A DNA stretch of 64,000 nt from Strigamia acuminata (taxonomy: Eukaryota; Arthropoda; Chilopoda; Geophilomorpha; Linotaeniidae): positions 2,545,087 through 2,609,086 of the forward strand of contig OX442314.1 of assembly GCA_949358305.1 (NCBI GenBank), written 5' to 3'. The notes below the pieces were generated by a model. It was not told the origin of the DNA. It saw nothing but the letters and a program-made list of their open reading frames with translations, and did no database searches. Numbering within the stretch: position 1 is the first letter of the stretch; each line of letters starts with the position of its first letter. Shown one piece after another: positions 1-12,080 of this stretch. Position numbers and translations under genes: made by a program.

Positions 1-15
1 CAAATGCGACAGGAA

Positions 16-70
16 TGCAACGTGTAAGCGACGTGAATGGAAGTTGCATTCACGCCGCTTACACGTTGCA
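16..70. repeat. Near-perfect hairpin at window start
   Basis: Bases 16-39 and 47-70 are reverse complements with one mismatch, separated by a 7-base loop. A further variant of the arm (gcaacatgtatgcgacg) follows at about 77-93, and a partial one precedes at 4-20. This is probably the end of a larger inverted-repeat element that continues left of the window. Confidence 0.7.
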
Positions 71-119
71 TTATGCAACATGTATGCGACGCAAATTCAC
101 CGAAAATAGGACTGTCAGA

Positions 120-222
120 CTGCCGGGAAAACCCGGGAAATTAAAATAAAATTCCCGGGAATCGGGAATTGAAAAATTGCGAAAATTCCCGGGAATTCCC
201 GCCCGGGAATTCCCGGGAATGA
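120..222. repeat. Cluster of TTCCCGGGAA palindromes
   Basis: About 100 bases contain repeated overlapping copies of the palindrome ttcccgggaa and its half-sites, spaced by short AT-rich bridges. No coding signal was seen. Confidence 0.75.
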
Positions 223-310
223 ACCTTTAATAACAGTCAGATAAAAAAAAATATTTTTGAAATGTGTTGATTTGTGATTTATGCACGGAAAGGAATATTT
301 TTTCATTGAT

Positions 311-1143
311 TTCTGTTATTGAGTCGAATTAAAAGACTTACTTGCATTTCATTTGTTTGACGAGACATGGGCGTACGCAATCATGTAAATAATTATTACA
401 TGGATTTTTCTTAGTGTTGAAATAGTGATACTAAAATACAAGTTTCATATTCTTGTATTATTATAGGGCTTTCTCTAAATTACGTAGCGTCTTAGGGCGG
501 TTCTGTTTATTATCTTATTTTCTAAGGAGGGAGGGAATTTGTTACAGAGATTTGATATTAAGTGTTGATGTTAATTCTAGTCAACCAAAACACAGCATTA
601 CGTAAATTACTGACAGCCCTTATTACTCATTAGGAAATAATTGGCAGTTGTGCTTAAATAAAACTGATAGATTGAAGAAATGCTTCTGATTAATGGCTAG
701 AAAATAATTCACTTTTCTGTTTGAATTAATTATTAATTTAATCCTTACTTCTTGCACTCTAATTCCAACTATATTTTTGCCATTTTTCATTTCTAAGGCA
801 TTTTTCTCTTCCGCGTATAAATGATAAACGACTGCTGATGGATCTATTAACACCTTGAAATTGAATGTAATGGTTTCAAGAATGAGTATTAAACTTTATT
901 ACGAAATATTTCACAATTTTGACAGCTCATTTTGTAAATATGTGGTGTCTAACTTTGTGGTGTGAGAAATGCAAAATAAATTGTGAGAATTGTCGATGAA
1001 ATTACATACTCACCTGAAGATATTTACAATGCTTGGGAAAATTAAGATTTATGACCATCTTATGAGCAGCATTCCCATATGGGAACGAAATTGCTAAGGA
1101 AAAAAGGAACTTGTAAAAATAAAGAATACAGGAATTATTGTTG
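311..1143. other. AT-rich non-coding stretch
   Basis: No ORF, tRNA or repeat boundary could be supported here. If the exon at 1150-1779 belongs to a minus-strand gene, this stretch would be its first intron and possibly later exons, but I could not recognise a second exon. Confidence 0.4.
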
Positions 1144-1149
1144 ACTTAC

Positions 1150-1779
1150 GACTGGAAACTTGTGCAGTGGTCTCATCCACAGTCTCATAATTTGCAATTG
1201 TAAGGTTAATGCGCGTTTTAGGCTGCAAATATATTTTTTTCCAAATTCGATCAAACTTTTCTCGTTTGGTATAGAGAAAAAATGAAAAAGATTTACTGTT
1301 TTGAAGTAGGCATCAGTTATATAACTAAGTGAAGTAGAATATTGTAGAATATCACTGACATTAAAGTCTGAAAATGGTGGGTGCATTCGACCATAACTAC
1401 ATTGATCTTTGTCGGCAGATTTTTTTGTGTTGTTGAAAATGAAATTGTTAAATTCTTGGTTAGTAAATGGATATAAATACAAATAGGGAGAGGAACCATG
1501 CGTTGTATCAATCATGTGTGCATCAACTGCTGTGGGTTCGTCCATGAAATACAATACCCGATCTACTGTTTGATACACACAAGCTGCCAAATTGATAATT
1601 AGTAACACACAAAGTAAAATCTTGATATTTCGTTTCTTCTCCGAGATATTTGTCAAACATTTGATGAATGCCGGAGTACTCTGTTGCTTCGACATAGTAG
1701 TGCGAACAAGTTGAAGCAGTTTTCGTCTTCTCATTTGTTGGATTTGGCCCACTGGTCGATTTGATTCCTCTCTCTCCAT
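1150..1779 (-). CDS. First coding exon of a DEG/ENaC-like membrane protein (partial)
   Basis: An ATG at 1779 opens about 210 codons. Residues about 50-75 form one strong hydrophobic segment, preceded by a basic cytoplasmic-looking N-terminus. Right after it comes CVYQTVDRVLYF and then an EPTAV motif, an arrangement like the region after the first transmembrane helix of DEG/ENaC (pickpocket) sodium channels. The usual FPAVTIC motif is not clear. On the minus strand a consensus 5' splice donor GTAAGT lies at 1149-1144, so coding probably stops being exonic at 1150 rather than running to the stop near 1135. Later exons are not recognised and may lie left of the window. The single-pass topology is what I see; the family call is an inference of moderate strength. 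Confidence 0.45.
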
Positions 1780-1799
1780 TGTTCCTTTTAAGTGCAGTT

Positions 1800-2049
1800 A
1801 TCGATGTGGTACGAAGCTGTTGAGATTAATATTTAACTTATTACTTTAATTTATTGTCAGCTGACATGTATAAATTCCTTCCATGTGTAGTAACATTTTT
1901 TTTATTTAATCAAGTGTGATCAGTTTCAAGTCAACCAGACCAACAAACACTCAAATGACCTACTTCGGTCAGTTCAGAAAGTTTGGAATAATCCAAATTT
2001 TCATGAGCACATCATTGTTAGAAGGCATTTTGGCATTGCTGGAATAATA
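1800..2049. other. Upstream region of the 1150-1779 exon
   Basis: AT-rich, with no ORF. It would contain the promoter or 5' leader of the minus-strand exon, but no convincing TATA/Inr pair was found. Confidence 0.3.
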
Positions 2050-3098
2050 ATGGTATTAGTATCACATGATCTGATCGTGGGATCATCTTGTAATGAATCT
2101 GTAGGCATGTCACTAACAAGTTAGTGACATAAGATGATCCCACGATCAGATCATGTGATACTAATACCATTATATCATATTCACATTGCTCTTTAGATGT
2201 ATGTGAGTTATTGTAGCAAAATCTATTTCTATAGGTTCAGGCAAACAACTGATCTTCAGCGGTTAGGATGAGAAAATTTTCAAAAATTTTGCAGTCAGCA
2301 TCGGAATTTACAGCTCCTCAAATGAAACATAAGCTCCTTTTGTCATTATAATCGACACAGCTCCGCATCATTACTTTAGCAGAAATTTTTACAGTTTTTT
2401 ATTTCGAAGTGGCTACGTTCATGTCTCTCTTGAACGTATTATTTTCATGACGCTCTGTGATTGGTTGAGAGATGCATTGAAATACATTGATGAAAATCCT
2501 CATTTTGTTGACTTTGCTAAAAACGGATAAGGTTAGGTCTGTAAAAGGGAAGCTAAAACCTTGAGAACATCAAATTTGAGAAAACTTATGTCGAGGAAAC
2601 GAATTGACATCAATGGGTCTCAGCTAATCACAGCGCGTCATGAAAATAATACGTTCACGTCGGACATGAACGTAGCCACTGCCTTTTTATTTAGATTATT
2701 TAGACCAACACAAAACATGATTTTATCACTAAAGCAACCACCTATCCATTGTTCAACTATGAAATGCTTATATTTTTAGGTCTAAATAATGATGAGAAGA
2801 TTTGGAGACTCAAACATGAAACTAGCCACCCAGATGGCTTAAAACAAACTGTAGAAATATTTGATAAAATAATGATGCAGAGTTGTGCCGATTATAATGA
2901 CACAAGGGGCTTGAGTTTCATTTGAGGAGCTGTAAATTTCGATGCTGACTGCAAAATTTTTGAAAATTTTCTCATCCCAACAGCTAAAGATCAGTTGTTT
3001 GCCTGAACCTATGGTGATAGATTTTGCTACAAAAACTCACATACATGTAAAGAGCCATGTAAATATGACAGAATGGTATTGGTATCACATGATCTTGT
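2050..3098. mobile_element. Foldback (long inverted-repeat) element
   Basis: Two long arms, about 2137-2476 and 2618-3097, are imperfect reverse complements along nearly their whole length. For example aggttcaggcaaacaactga near 2235 has its complement near 2995, and the tacgttcatg block near 2412 has its complement near 2678. The loop is only about 140 bases. A second small hairpin (2050-2092 against 2128-2170) repeats the arm tip. No transposase ORF is present, so this is a non-autonomous foldback or MITE-type element. The arms have clearly diverged, which suggests an old insertion. Confidence 0.75.
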
Positions 3099-3099
3099 A

Positions 3100-4380
3100 A
3101 TCGTTATTCTGGTTCGTGTCGTCTAATTCTTCGTCTGTATCGATCCGAGAGGTGCGGTTGACTTGCTTGCACCGCCACAACTTAGGATGGACATTGGTTT
3201 AAATAAATGACTCCATTTATTTACCAATGTTATAAATGTTATAAATGTAATAAATAGGGTTAACTTTGCAATCACACAGTTGCCATCGTAATTTGCCTTG
3301 CCATGTAGAACCGTATCGCGCGTGCTCTATGCAGCAACACAGTCATCCATTTAGAATGGTAGACGGGACTGCACAAACAGGGCAGTATAGCACCCAGCCC
3401 CGCACAGCAGTTTAACCACACGTGGTACTACTGGCAAACAGACTGGTTTGGCACAATTACTGCAGAAATCAGTTGGCCAAACACTTGGTGATACTTCGGT
3501 TAACTACTTGCTCTTTACCAAGCATGCAGACTGTTTTGGCACCGCCAGGTGATGGAAGCAATTTTTTACAATAACAGTGGCTGAATGTTTTGGTACCGCA
3601 CAAGGCCACTCAGCTCTGCCAGGAGAATGCATGTTTACCTACACAGCAGTGCACACTCGGCAAAGCCGTCGACTGAAACATGAATATCTAGACCTACGTC
3701 TTCAATTGACGGAGTTGCATTGTTCAGCAGAACAATGTACGGTTTCAAAAGATACAAATCAATATGAAACCAAAAAACCAAAAGCAAGACTGGGGACTTC
3801 CTGTTAGGAAATATACAGTGTCGATGGGATTAAATCCTACCACTCCCGTGTTACAGGAAGTGGATACGAAGGAGCATAATTCAGATTATGCTAATCCTTG
3901 TCACAAACCGGACCTGGATACCCAGGACCGGGAATGAATTCCGAGAACACATTCCGCATCGCAATCTATAAACCAATAATCCGTAATGGTTTAGTTTCTC
4001 GTAGAATTAACAGGTTACTTCCGTTCTTATTAAATAATGATATATCATTATATTATTGTTCAAATATTACTCTTTACTTGCAGTAAACATATCAATATGC
4101 TCACATTATTATTTTCATGATAGTTTTGTGATTCCATATTTGAATCTGTCGCTAGTACCTAGTGGCGCCCTCTATAAATACTATCGCGCTTTTATAATTG
4201 TGGTTTTATTTTGTCACAAGTGGAACAGGGTGTCAGCGATGAGAGAGCAAGCGACAAAAGAATTTGCGACTGTCTATGTTCAAAAATGTGCACAAACTAA
4301 CTTTATTCGGTTTTTACAAATTCCAAAGTAAACAAATCAATTTTCCGAAAATATATAATACGATGTCTTCCATTGGCCGC
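3100..4380. other. Unassigned stretch
   Basis: There are only short ORFs without recognisable domains. A run near 3160-3600 mentions repeated CA/TG-rich words but no clean repeat. Nothing supportable was found. Confidence 0.35.
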
Positions 4381-4381
4381 T

Positions 4382-5740
4382 CTGTCCCGACGTCATCAAG
4401 CAACACCGACAGGTGCGCCGCGTGGCAGGTGTTTGCCTCGATCGTCAGGTCAACGAACGTGAGGTCAACGTGAGGTCAACGTCTGACCTCACACAGGGTT
4501 TCGGGCCTGACCAGCGGTGGTGTCTACGTACGTACGGTCAAGTGGGTTGAGTGGATTAGGAGTGTCGGTCCTCGTGTGTGTAGGCAAGGCCGGGATCAGG
4601 AGTGTGGGAGGCGGTTGGCGCAACGAAGCAATGAGATCGTCGTGGCACGATAATTTCGCATTCATGCCAGACACGAGACTATGGAGTTGGTGCAAGGACG
4701 TGCGTATCTGGTCTAGGTCGCTGGTCGTGGGGGTGGTGGCAGAGGCGACGGTATTTACTGTGACCAGCTGCCCCTGCGCACGGGTCGCTGCACTGCAACA
4801 GCAATACACTTGGCGCAGCTCCAGCGCCTCTCGTCTCTTGCGCAGCCTGTTGCGGTCTTCCGCAACCAGGTGGAGCTGCGGGCCTTTGGTCAGCAGGATC
4901 GGGCCCCGGAAGTCGCCTCTTCCGGAAGTGGTTGGGCCCCGTAGGGACCAGGGAGTTGTTCAACAGCCAGCAAGGTGAACGGTCGCGTTGCAACCACCTC
5001 CAAACTGACTGCTACGATAACCCAAGCTATCGGCGTGGCGACGCTGTCGCCCGCCGGGACCTGAGCATCCAGTTGCGCCACGTCTGCCGTACGTTCTCCG
5101 TAACTTACAGCGGCGTGGCCCAAACCGATTACCGACCACGCGTGTCATGGCGGCCGATGGCGGCCGTGCCACGCGATCTGATTAGGGGCGGTTTGAAGGA
5201 ACCGCCGCATTAGGGAAATACACTATGGGACACTGCTTCATACCCCTAGACAACTAATAAAGCCAATAACCAAAACTATATTGTGTCTCCGTGTATTTCG
5301 TGGTTAGTTTTATCGTGTGTGTTGCGTCCAGCGCCTCATGGCCCTCCCCAAGACCACATGGCGTCCGTCCGAACACTCACATTACGTTGGTTAGTGCGGC
5401 GGCGGGGGCGGTATAGTAGGTGCGGGAGCGTTACCTTCCGTTATTTGGGTGGCAATATTATCGTCAGGGTCTGTAGGAGGGTCCTCGTCATCAGTCAGGA
5501 TGGAATTTACGTCGTCTTGATCGTTAGCGGAACGTTTTGGATGGTCTTGGCAAGTCGGCGCCACGTGGTTGGCATCGGCGCGAAATTGAGGATAAGTCGA
5601 ATTTTTTTGGCTCCAGATTCAAATTTGTTTTTTCTAGCTTTTGTAGCAGATTTTCCAGTACATATTTCGTTGAAAATTCCAATGAAATCGCTTATATTAC
5701 CTAAAATTAAGACTCGGTTCGGCAGAGTGGAAGATTAATG
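4382..5740 (-). mobile_element. Probable decayed 3' end of an LTR retroelement
   Basis: On the minus strand an open frame from about 5600 ends at a TAA at 5393-5391. It encodes an acidic, proline-rich tail (SILTDDEDPPTDPDDN and then PPPPPH) like the variable C-terminus of a polyprotein. About 35 bases further on is a purine tract (TTGGGGAGGG), followed by GC-richer sequence down to about 4380, as expected for polypurine tract plus 3' LTR. A plus-strand AATAAA-like motif near 5251 argues the other way. No second LTR and no catalytic domain were found, so this remains tentative. Confidence 0.3.
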
Positions 5741-6317
5741 GAATTGCCACTGCAATGCAGTATATTGATGTTGTGTCTGTTGGAAGAGTAATTTAAAATT
5801 AATGACAACTTAAATAATTTATCACTAAGACTTGATTATAACTAATCACCAGTTGAATGTCAGAAAACCAACCATTAAAATGTTTTGAAAGACATTTGCT
5901 AGATGAAATAATGATGTTGCTCTGTAATAACTATGTTCATGTTTCTTCTGGACAGTAAACATCAATAATATTTTGCAAAGAAATATGATTGCATCTTCCA
6001 TGTACTTGACCCAAATGCCAGGAGCTATTGAGCAATATATAGTACGGTATACAGGGTGGTCAGAAAGTCTGGTTCTCAGTAAATAATTCCCAAACTGTTC
6101 TAGATGTTGATTCAGCAAAATTATTGTAAGGGTGGTATGTCGGGGGAAATCCAAGTATGACATCCAATTTGACCTCTGAGGTCATCTTCGAGGTCATCCA
6201 TATTGTAACTCGAGAACCGCGACAGATAGACCAAAAAGGTGAATTAGAAAGTTGTAGAGCATCATCCAATTAGTCTAGAACCGTTCTTAAAAAAATTATT
6301 TCTTACTGAAAAGTTTT
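5741..6317. other. Unassigned stretch with a transposon-like end
   Basis: The stretch starting cagggtggtcagaaagtc at 6053 looks like the terminus of a DNA transposon, but I could not find a matching inverted end. The rest is AT-rich with no coding signal. Confidence 0.3.
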
Positions 6318-6318
6318 G

Positions 6319-6591
6319 TATACAACACTGGACATATACAGTGGTGGCCAAAAGTTTGGCACCATCCCCAAGCCATTTCACCAATAAAAAATACTACGGT
6401 ATTATTAATTACAATACATGGTTTGTTTAAATGTTTTAGCATTTTCTAAGGCAGAATTTAATGCTAAATTCATATTTTGTATCAGAAAGATGTTGCAGGC
6501 TTTACTTTTTTGTCAAAACACAAAATCGTGCAAGTGACAGTAGTGGTGCTAAACTTTTAGCCACCACTGCATATGTCCAGTGTTGTATTTG
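6319..6591. mobile_element. MITE with Tc1/mariner-type ends
   Basis: The terminal inverted repeats of about 45 bases begin tacaacactggacatatac and contain cagtggtggccaaaagtttg, a word typical of Tc1/mariner termini. The right end is the reverse complement with a few changes (tagccaccactgcatatgtc). Both ends abut TA, which fits TA target duplication. At about 270 bases it has no room for a transposase, so it is non-autonomous. Confidence 0.75.
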
Positions 6592-6599
6592 TTACTAGA

Positions 6600-7464
6600 G
6601 GACATATAATATGTCCTCCACTCACCACCACCTGGTTAGTTACAAAAATTTTGACTAAGTTTATATGATGATAGTTTTCCAGATAAGTGAAAAATTATAT
6701 TTTGTTTACTATCTAGAAAACAGTGTGAGTTTACACGGCATTAGTTTACTTACGGTAATTACACCTAATGCGTTGACAGGAACACCAAAATGGCTGTCGA
6801 TCTACTTCAATTCAAGCCTTAAACAAACCAAATTTAGCACGTCTAACTTCACCCAAAAGCTAGAAACATTAACCTTTTTACACCTAGTGATATCACTTGT
6901 CAGGCCCACTCATAACTATAATATTGAAACTTAGATTAATGTTTAACGTGTGTAATGTTTCAGTGGCACTCAGGGCCCACTTGCCATTAGGCAAGCTGGC
7001 CCTATTGCCAGCCCGCCACCGCTTTGCGCTCATACTGGACGGATAGTTTCAGAAGGGTTAATATCACCGCAAATCCTCCAATAGAATGAGGAGTGTGTTC
7101 TAATTTCAAAATCCTGAATTTTTTCCTTCTCCTATTAGAGACCTGGAAGCATTCTGCAAGAATCTTGCGTGAATACTGCGCATCTGCGCAACATCCTGCA
7201 TTTTATTATTTCTTGTGCGATGCAGAGAAGATTCAAGGGGATGTTTTAATTTTAAATAATTTTAGTTTCTGATCCAAATAAGCATAAGAATGAATTCAAC
7301 AAGCAGATTGTCCTTCGAATTGATACGAAAGAAAACGTTGAATTTCAAGCACCTCAAAAATGAAGGAATTCTCTACAATTTTGTAAATTTTATAAAAATA
7401 GAAAAACAAATAAAAACATAATCAGAAAACGATTTTCTTTATGTCTATACAGAGAGTAAAGTTA
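6600..7464. other. AT-rich flank of the copia insertion
   Basis: No supported gene. The copia target site (ATAAC, 7465-7469) ends this stretch; the other copy of the target site is at 42198-42202. Confidence 0.4.
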
Positions 7465-7469
7465 ATAAC

Positions 7470-7677
7470 TGTTGGGATATTTGTTGTGGAAAATCACCAC
7501 TTGATGTCATTAACTGTGTAGCTTGCGTAGTTTTTTGCTTGTGTATCCTGTGGTGACACTCATACCATATATGGAGTGCTCACTTCCTGTGTTCCCCACT
7601 CATCTGCTCAATGTGTAACTGTGAGGACACACATTTCATTGTATTAAACTCAACCGTATTTATCTTGAATCATAACA
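7470..7677 (+). repeat. Copia 5' LTR
   Basis: 208 bases, beginning tgttgggat and ending ataaca. It differs from the 3' copy at one base (cattg here, cgttg there). Confidence 0.95.
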
Positions 7678-7679
7678 AA

Positions 7680-7693
7680 TGGTAGCAGAGAGG
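7680..7693 (+). promoter_or_regulatory. Copia primer-binding site
   Basis: tggtagcagagagg, two bases after the LTR. It resembles the initiator methionine tRNA-complementary site used by many copia elements. Confidence 0.7.
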
Positions 7694-7979
7694 AAGGTTG
7701 AACACACATCAGCCACATTGAATTGAAGAAAAACGGTATTGAGACCGAAATTTGAGCAGATTCGAGGCGGCGATCGAGAGCAGACACGAGGCGAAAATCG
7801 AGAGCAACGCCGCGCCATCTTGAAGCGCACGATACGAGACGAGAAGCAACTTCAACAAAAGCAGTGACAAACAATTCGAGGTGAATTAAACAATATTGAG
7901 ATTGTGTCACAGCATCGAGACGGAAGAAAAAGCTGAACAATACGTGCAATTCAAACAACGAGACGAGAAACCAACAAAG

Positions 7980-8640
7980 ATGAGCAATACCGGTAATTGG
8001 AGTTTGGCAAACATTGAGCCATTAAATGATGCGAATTATTTCCTATGGGAATCAAGAGTGGAGGGAATTCTTAGAGCCAAGAAATTGTGGAAAGAAGTAA
8101 TTGTAGGAGCCGAACCGCAACGAGGAGTCCAAGGAGAAGCGGATTTTGCCGCAAAAGAGAAGACCTGGGACGAATGGGACGATAAAAACGCGGCGGCCCA
8201 CTTCACGATGATCAGCACAATGACGGCACCACAAGTTTTGAAGTATTCAAACACAAAAGGTGCAAAGGCACTTTGGGATTTGGTAAAAACCAACATGGCG
8301 GCGAAAACCCAATAATTACAGATGAGAAGTGCCCGCGAGCTGACGCAGCTAAAGATGAACAGCAAAGAAGATGTAGACACCTACATAAACAGAGCCGAAG
8401 CCATAATTAACCGCTGTGCAAAACTTGGCAAACCAATTGACGACTATGAGAGCAAGTTTTATGTGACGAAAGGCTTACGACGAGAATTTGACGCGAATGT
8501 GCGCGCAATTGAAGTGCAGGCGAATTTAGACATGTCAAAAATTCGTGACATACTAAAACTGGAAGAAGGACGAATTTCAACCAGAAAAGAGAGAAAAATG
8601 CGACAACAAATGAAACCGCACTCAAGACACGTGAGAGAGG
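7980..8640 (+). pseudogene. Copia gag, capsid part (nonsense codon)
   Basis: The ATG at 7980 opens a Gag_pre-like N-terminus (LNDANYFLWESRVEGIL) followed by the helical UBN2/Retrotran_gag region. The frame is cut by a TAA at 8313-8315 and then continues in the same frame. Near 8590-8640 a further frameshift moves the zinc knuckles to another frame. Gag would form the virus-like particle; this copy cannot make a full-length product. Confidence 0.85.
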
Positions 8641-8642
8641 GC

Positions 8643-9290
8643 AGAAACCAAAGCGCACATGTTTCAACTGTGGTCGCGGAGGGCACATGGCGAGAGAGTG
8701 CTACAGTGAGGCAAAATGTTTTAACTGCCAGGAGTTTGGCCACCTATCGAAAGATAGTTCGAAACCAAAGCGAGAGTTTAAAAGTGGCGACTCAAGAGGA
8801 CGTGGACGAGGCAGAAGCGGTCAGCGAGGTCGCGGCAGAGGAAAGAGCGAGACGTCAATGATGGCATTTGAAGAAAAGGCGGAATTCACGCTCATGACGT
8901 ACGAGATGGATGAAAACACCAATGATGAAGAGACGAATGAAGAAAGCGATTGGGTGTTGGATTCCGGATCGACAAGCCACATGACGGCACTGGATGCAAA
9001 ACATTTTGATGTATTTGACGAGGATGAAAAGAATATCGGAATGGCGAAGAAAGGAAAAAGCATGAAATTGATTGGAATGGGCGAGATTGTGCTCGAACAT
9101 GACGGGAAAAATTCCAGATTAAAGAAAGTGTTGTGCGTACCACAAATTGGAAACAATTTGTTGTCAGTATCGAAAATTGTCGATAATGGACTAAAAGTCA
9201 CATTCTCCAAAACAAGCGCAACAATTAATGATGAAAATGGAGAACAAGTTATGATGGTGCCAAGAAAAGGAGGAAAAAGACAACAATTGG
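8643..9290 (+). pseudogene. Copia gag zinc knuckles and aspartic protease
   Basis: The frame encodes two CCHC knuckles (CFNCGRGGHMAREC and CFNCQEFGHLSKD, the last cysteine replaced), then a basic RG-rich linker, then the copia protease motif DSGSTSHM near 8964 and a C-terminal protease fold ending in LLSVSKI. It is out of frame with the capsid part before and with the integrase after (shift near 9285). Confidence 0.85.
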
Positions 9291-10865
9291 CACGTGAGAT
9301 TGGGACATTTAAATTACAACACCCTGAGAGAGATGAAAAATGAAGAACTAGCATACGGCATAGAAATTAGCAGCAAAGGTGGTGCCGTGTGTGAACCATG
9401 CATCGCGGGAAAGATGAAAAAGACGTCGCACAAGTCGGTAACAGATCGCCAATCGTCAAGCATCATGGAATTATGGCACATTGACCTAATTGGACCAATT
9501 GGACCCGAATCTCGAGGAGGCGCAAACTATGTGATGACTGTAGTGGACGATTGGAGCCGGATGTTGATGGTAAAAACATTAAATGCAAAAAGCGACGCGA
9601 AGGAGAAGTTAACAGAACTTATCATTGGGATGGAAAGACAAACTGACAAAAAGCTGAAAAAATTGCGGAGCGACAATGGAGGCGAGTTCTTATCAAAAAG
9701 CATGAAGGAATGGACAACAAAAAGAAGCATTGAACACCAGCTGACCACAGCATTTAACCCGGCTAGCAATGGCGTCGCGGAACGCGCGAACCGGACAATC
9801 ATGGAGATGTTGAGAGCAATTTTGAAAAACTGCAAACTGCCAAAGATTTTTTGGGCAGAATGCGCATCGACAGTGGCACACATCCGCAACCGGTGCAAAT
9901 CGTCAGTTCATGGACGCACACCATTTGAGATATGGTTTGGCAGAAAACCAAATTTAAAATATTTGAGAAGATTTGGATGTATAGCATATGTGCTAATCAA
10001 GGATCACAAACGAAAGAAATTGGATCCCAAGGCGGAAAAAGCAATATTTATTGGCTACTCAAATACAAGGAAGGCATACCGGATTTACCACCCGGAAAGC
10101 GATTCGATTAGTGAAGAAATCGATGTGAAATTTGATGAGAGTAAAATTGGCGCAGATTTGCTGAATGAGGGCATCCAAGTTGATGAAGAGATTGAAACAG
10201 TCAAAATCGATCTGAACTGCGAAGAAAATGAAGATGAAACAGACGATAGCGAGGAAGAACAAAACGAGATAAATGAAGAAGATGAAGCCAATGAACCGGA
10301 TGACAACACGGAAGAAAACGACACTGAGGTCGAACGTGACGAACCACCACAGAGGGGGCGACCAGCGGGGGTGACCAGGGAAATGAAATTGGTCGCCGAT
10401 AAAGTGCAAAGAGAAGAACACGAGAAGAGACTGGTTGACCAGGGAGCGCGAAGATCTGAGAGAATTAAGACGAAGCAAATGGCATTACTAGTAGAAGAAA
10501 TCTTAACGCCGAAAAATTTCCACGAAGCGACAAACTCCCATCACGCGACAGACTGGAAGGCCGCGATGGATGACGAGATGAGCTCGATGAAACAACACGG
10601 AGTGTGGAAAATTGGAAAATTGCCAAAAGGAAAGAAGGCAGTGAAATCCAAGTGGGTTTATAAAGTCAAGTTAAATTCCGAAGGAGAACCGGAAAGATTC
10701 CGAGCAAGACTAGTAGCCACTGGATACTCGCAGAAATTCGGGGACGATTACGAGCTGACCTTTGCCCCGGTCATCAGGATAGAGACACTGAGAATGCTGA
10801 TCAACGTGGCAGCAAAAATTAATAGACCATTAAAACAACATGATGTAAAAGCCGCAGCAAGCTGA
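9286..10865 (+). pseudogene. Copia integrase and N-terminal reverse transcriptase
   Basis: It starts with the GAG-pre-integrase H-H-C-C zinc module (GHLNYNTL, CEPCIAGK). The DDE integrase core follows: D in WHIDLIGP, D in RSDNGGEF and E in NGVAERANRT, all present. An acidic linker (about 10200-10340) leads to the copia RT start (WKAAMDDEM, KSKWVYKVK). The frame stops at 10863-10865, where about ten bases around the expected RT motif A region (HDVKAA) are missing, and the frame shifts. Confidence 0.9.
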
Positions 10866-10866
10866 A

Positions 10867-11487
10867 AGAGATGATATTCATGATACAGCCAGAAGGATAC
10901 ATTGAAGGAGGAAAGGAACATGTGTGCCAATTAATCAAAAGCATTTATGGATTAAAACAGGCAGGGAGATGTTGGTTTGAAACGTTGGACAAAACATTGA
11001 AGAGAATTGGATTCAAACCATCGCCAGAGGACCCATGCCTTTACGTGATTTTTGTTGATGGCAACTTTATGTTCCTAGGCGTATATGTGGACGATGACTT
11101 GTCCTTGGCATCCACGGACGAATTCGAGACGGAATTAATGTCAAGAATGAAGGAAGAAATTGAGTTCGTGAGCATAGGCAGACTGGAATACATCCTGGGA
11201 ATCCAAGTTGAGTATGGAAATGGAAGAATCAGCATCCACCAAGGCGGATACATTAGACGATTGGTGGAGAGCGAAGGATTGGAGGAATGCAACGCCGCGA
11301 TAACTCCGGTGAACCCCAATCAAAACTTAGATGAATTTGAAGAAAGTGAGAAAGTTGACGCAACACAATACCAGGAACTGCTGGGCAAGATGATGTACCT
11401 TGCCACACACACGAGACCAGACCTGAGTTTCCCGATGAGCCTGTTATCTCAATATAACAAGGACCCACGAATGATCCATTTTACCGC
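10867..11487 (+). pseudogene. Copia reverse transcriptase, catalytic part
   Basis: The sequence continues RT with the conserved SIYGLKQAGR block and the catalytic YVDDD motif near 11085, through the thumb and connection, to NKDPRMIHFTA. There the nested LTR element interrupts the codon series. The following copia sequence resumes at 41293 after the CCGC duplication. Confidence 0.9.
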
Positions 11488-12080
11488 TGTGACTGCTATG
11501 GTCTCTTCCGGTGTAGTCAGGGGACTGAGAACACTTGGTAGGGACGCATACTTCACGTAAATGACGGAGACTTCCCACAATATTGGTTGGTTGTCCTTTA
11601 TTGCGTTGTCTAGGGGTATGGGGAAACCCGTCACCCGCTGCAGAGGTGCCACGAAGGCACACCGCACCGGCAACCGACCCGCCACACATTGGGTGGGAAC
11701 CCAATGCGTGGCGTGGTCGGTTCGACTTAACATTCGTGTCGTACTTACCTACGACCCACGCGTCCACTCATGGAGGCTGTACAACGGTGGGAGCCGTCAT
11801 ACTGAGTATCATCGTGGTGAATGGTGAGGAGTACAGAGTCAAACCGGGACACTGCTTGTCCCTCCCAGATGAACACCTTCTCCTCTCGGGGAGCTGCTGC
11901 AGGCACGTCCTTCTCAGGCCGTGTCCAACACTCAACTCACTCACACCACTCCCTCCTCACCACACCACTCCACTCCCTCCTCCCTGGGCTAGGTCAACTA
12001 CCCACGTAGGGGTTGACCTTTGGGGCCGCACGGTGGTGTGTGGCAGTGCCGCAGGTCACCTAGGTGGCCTGGCGGTCACA
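11488..12080 (-). repeat. LTR of the nested element (3' LTR in element sense)
   Basis: 593 bases, and the partner copy at 40696-41288 has the same length. The four differences (near 11541, 11594, 11988 and 12073) give 99.3% identity by eye. Confidence 0.95.
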
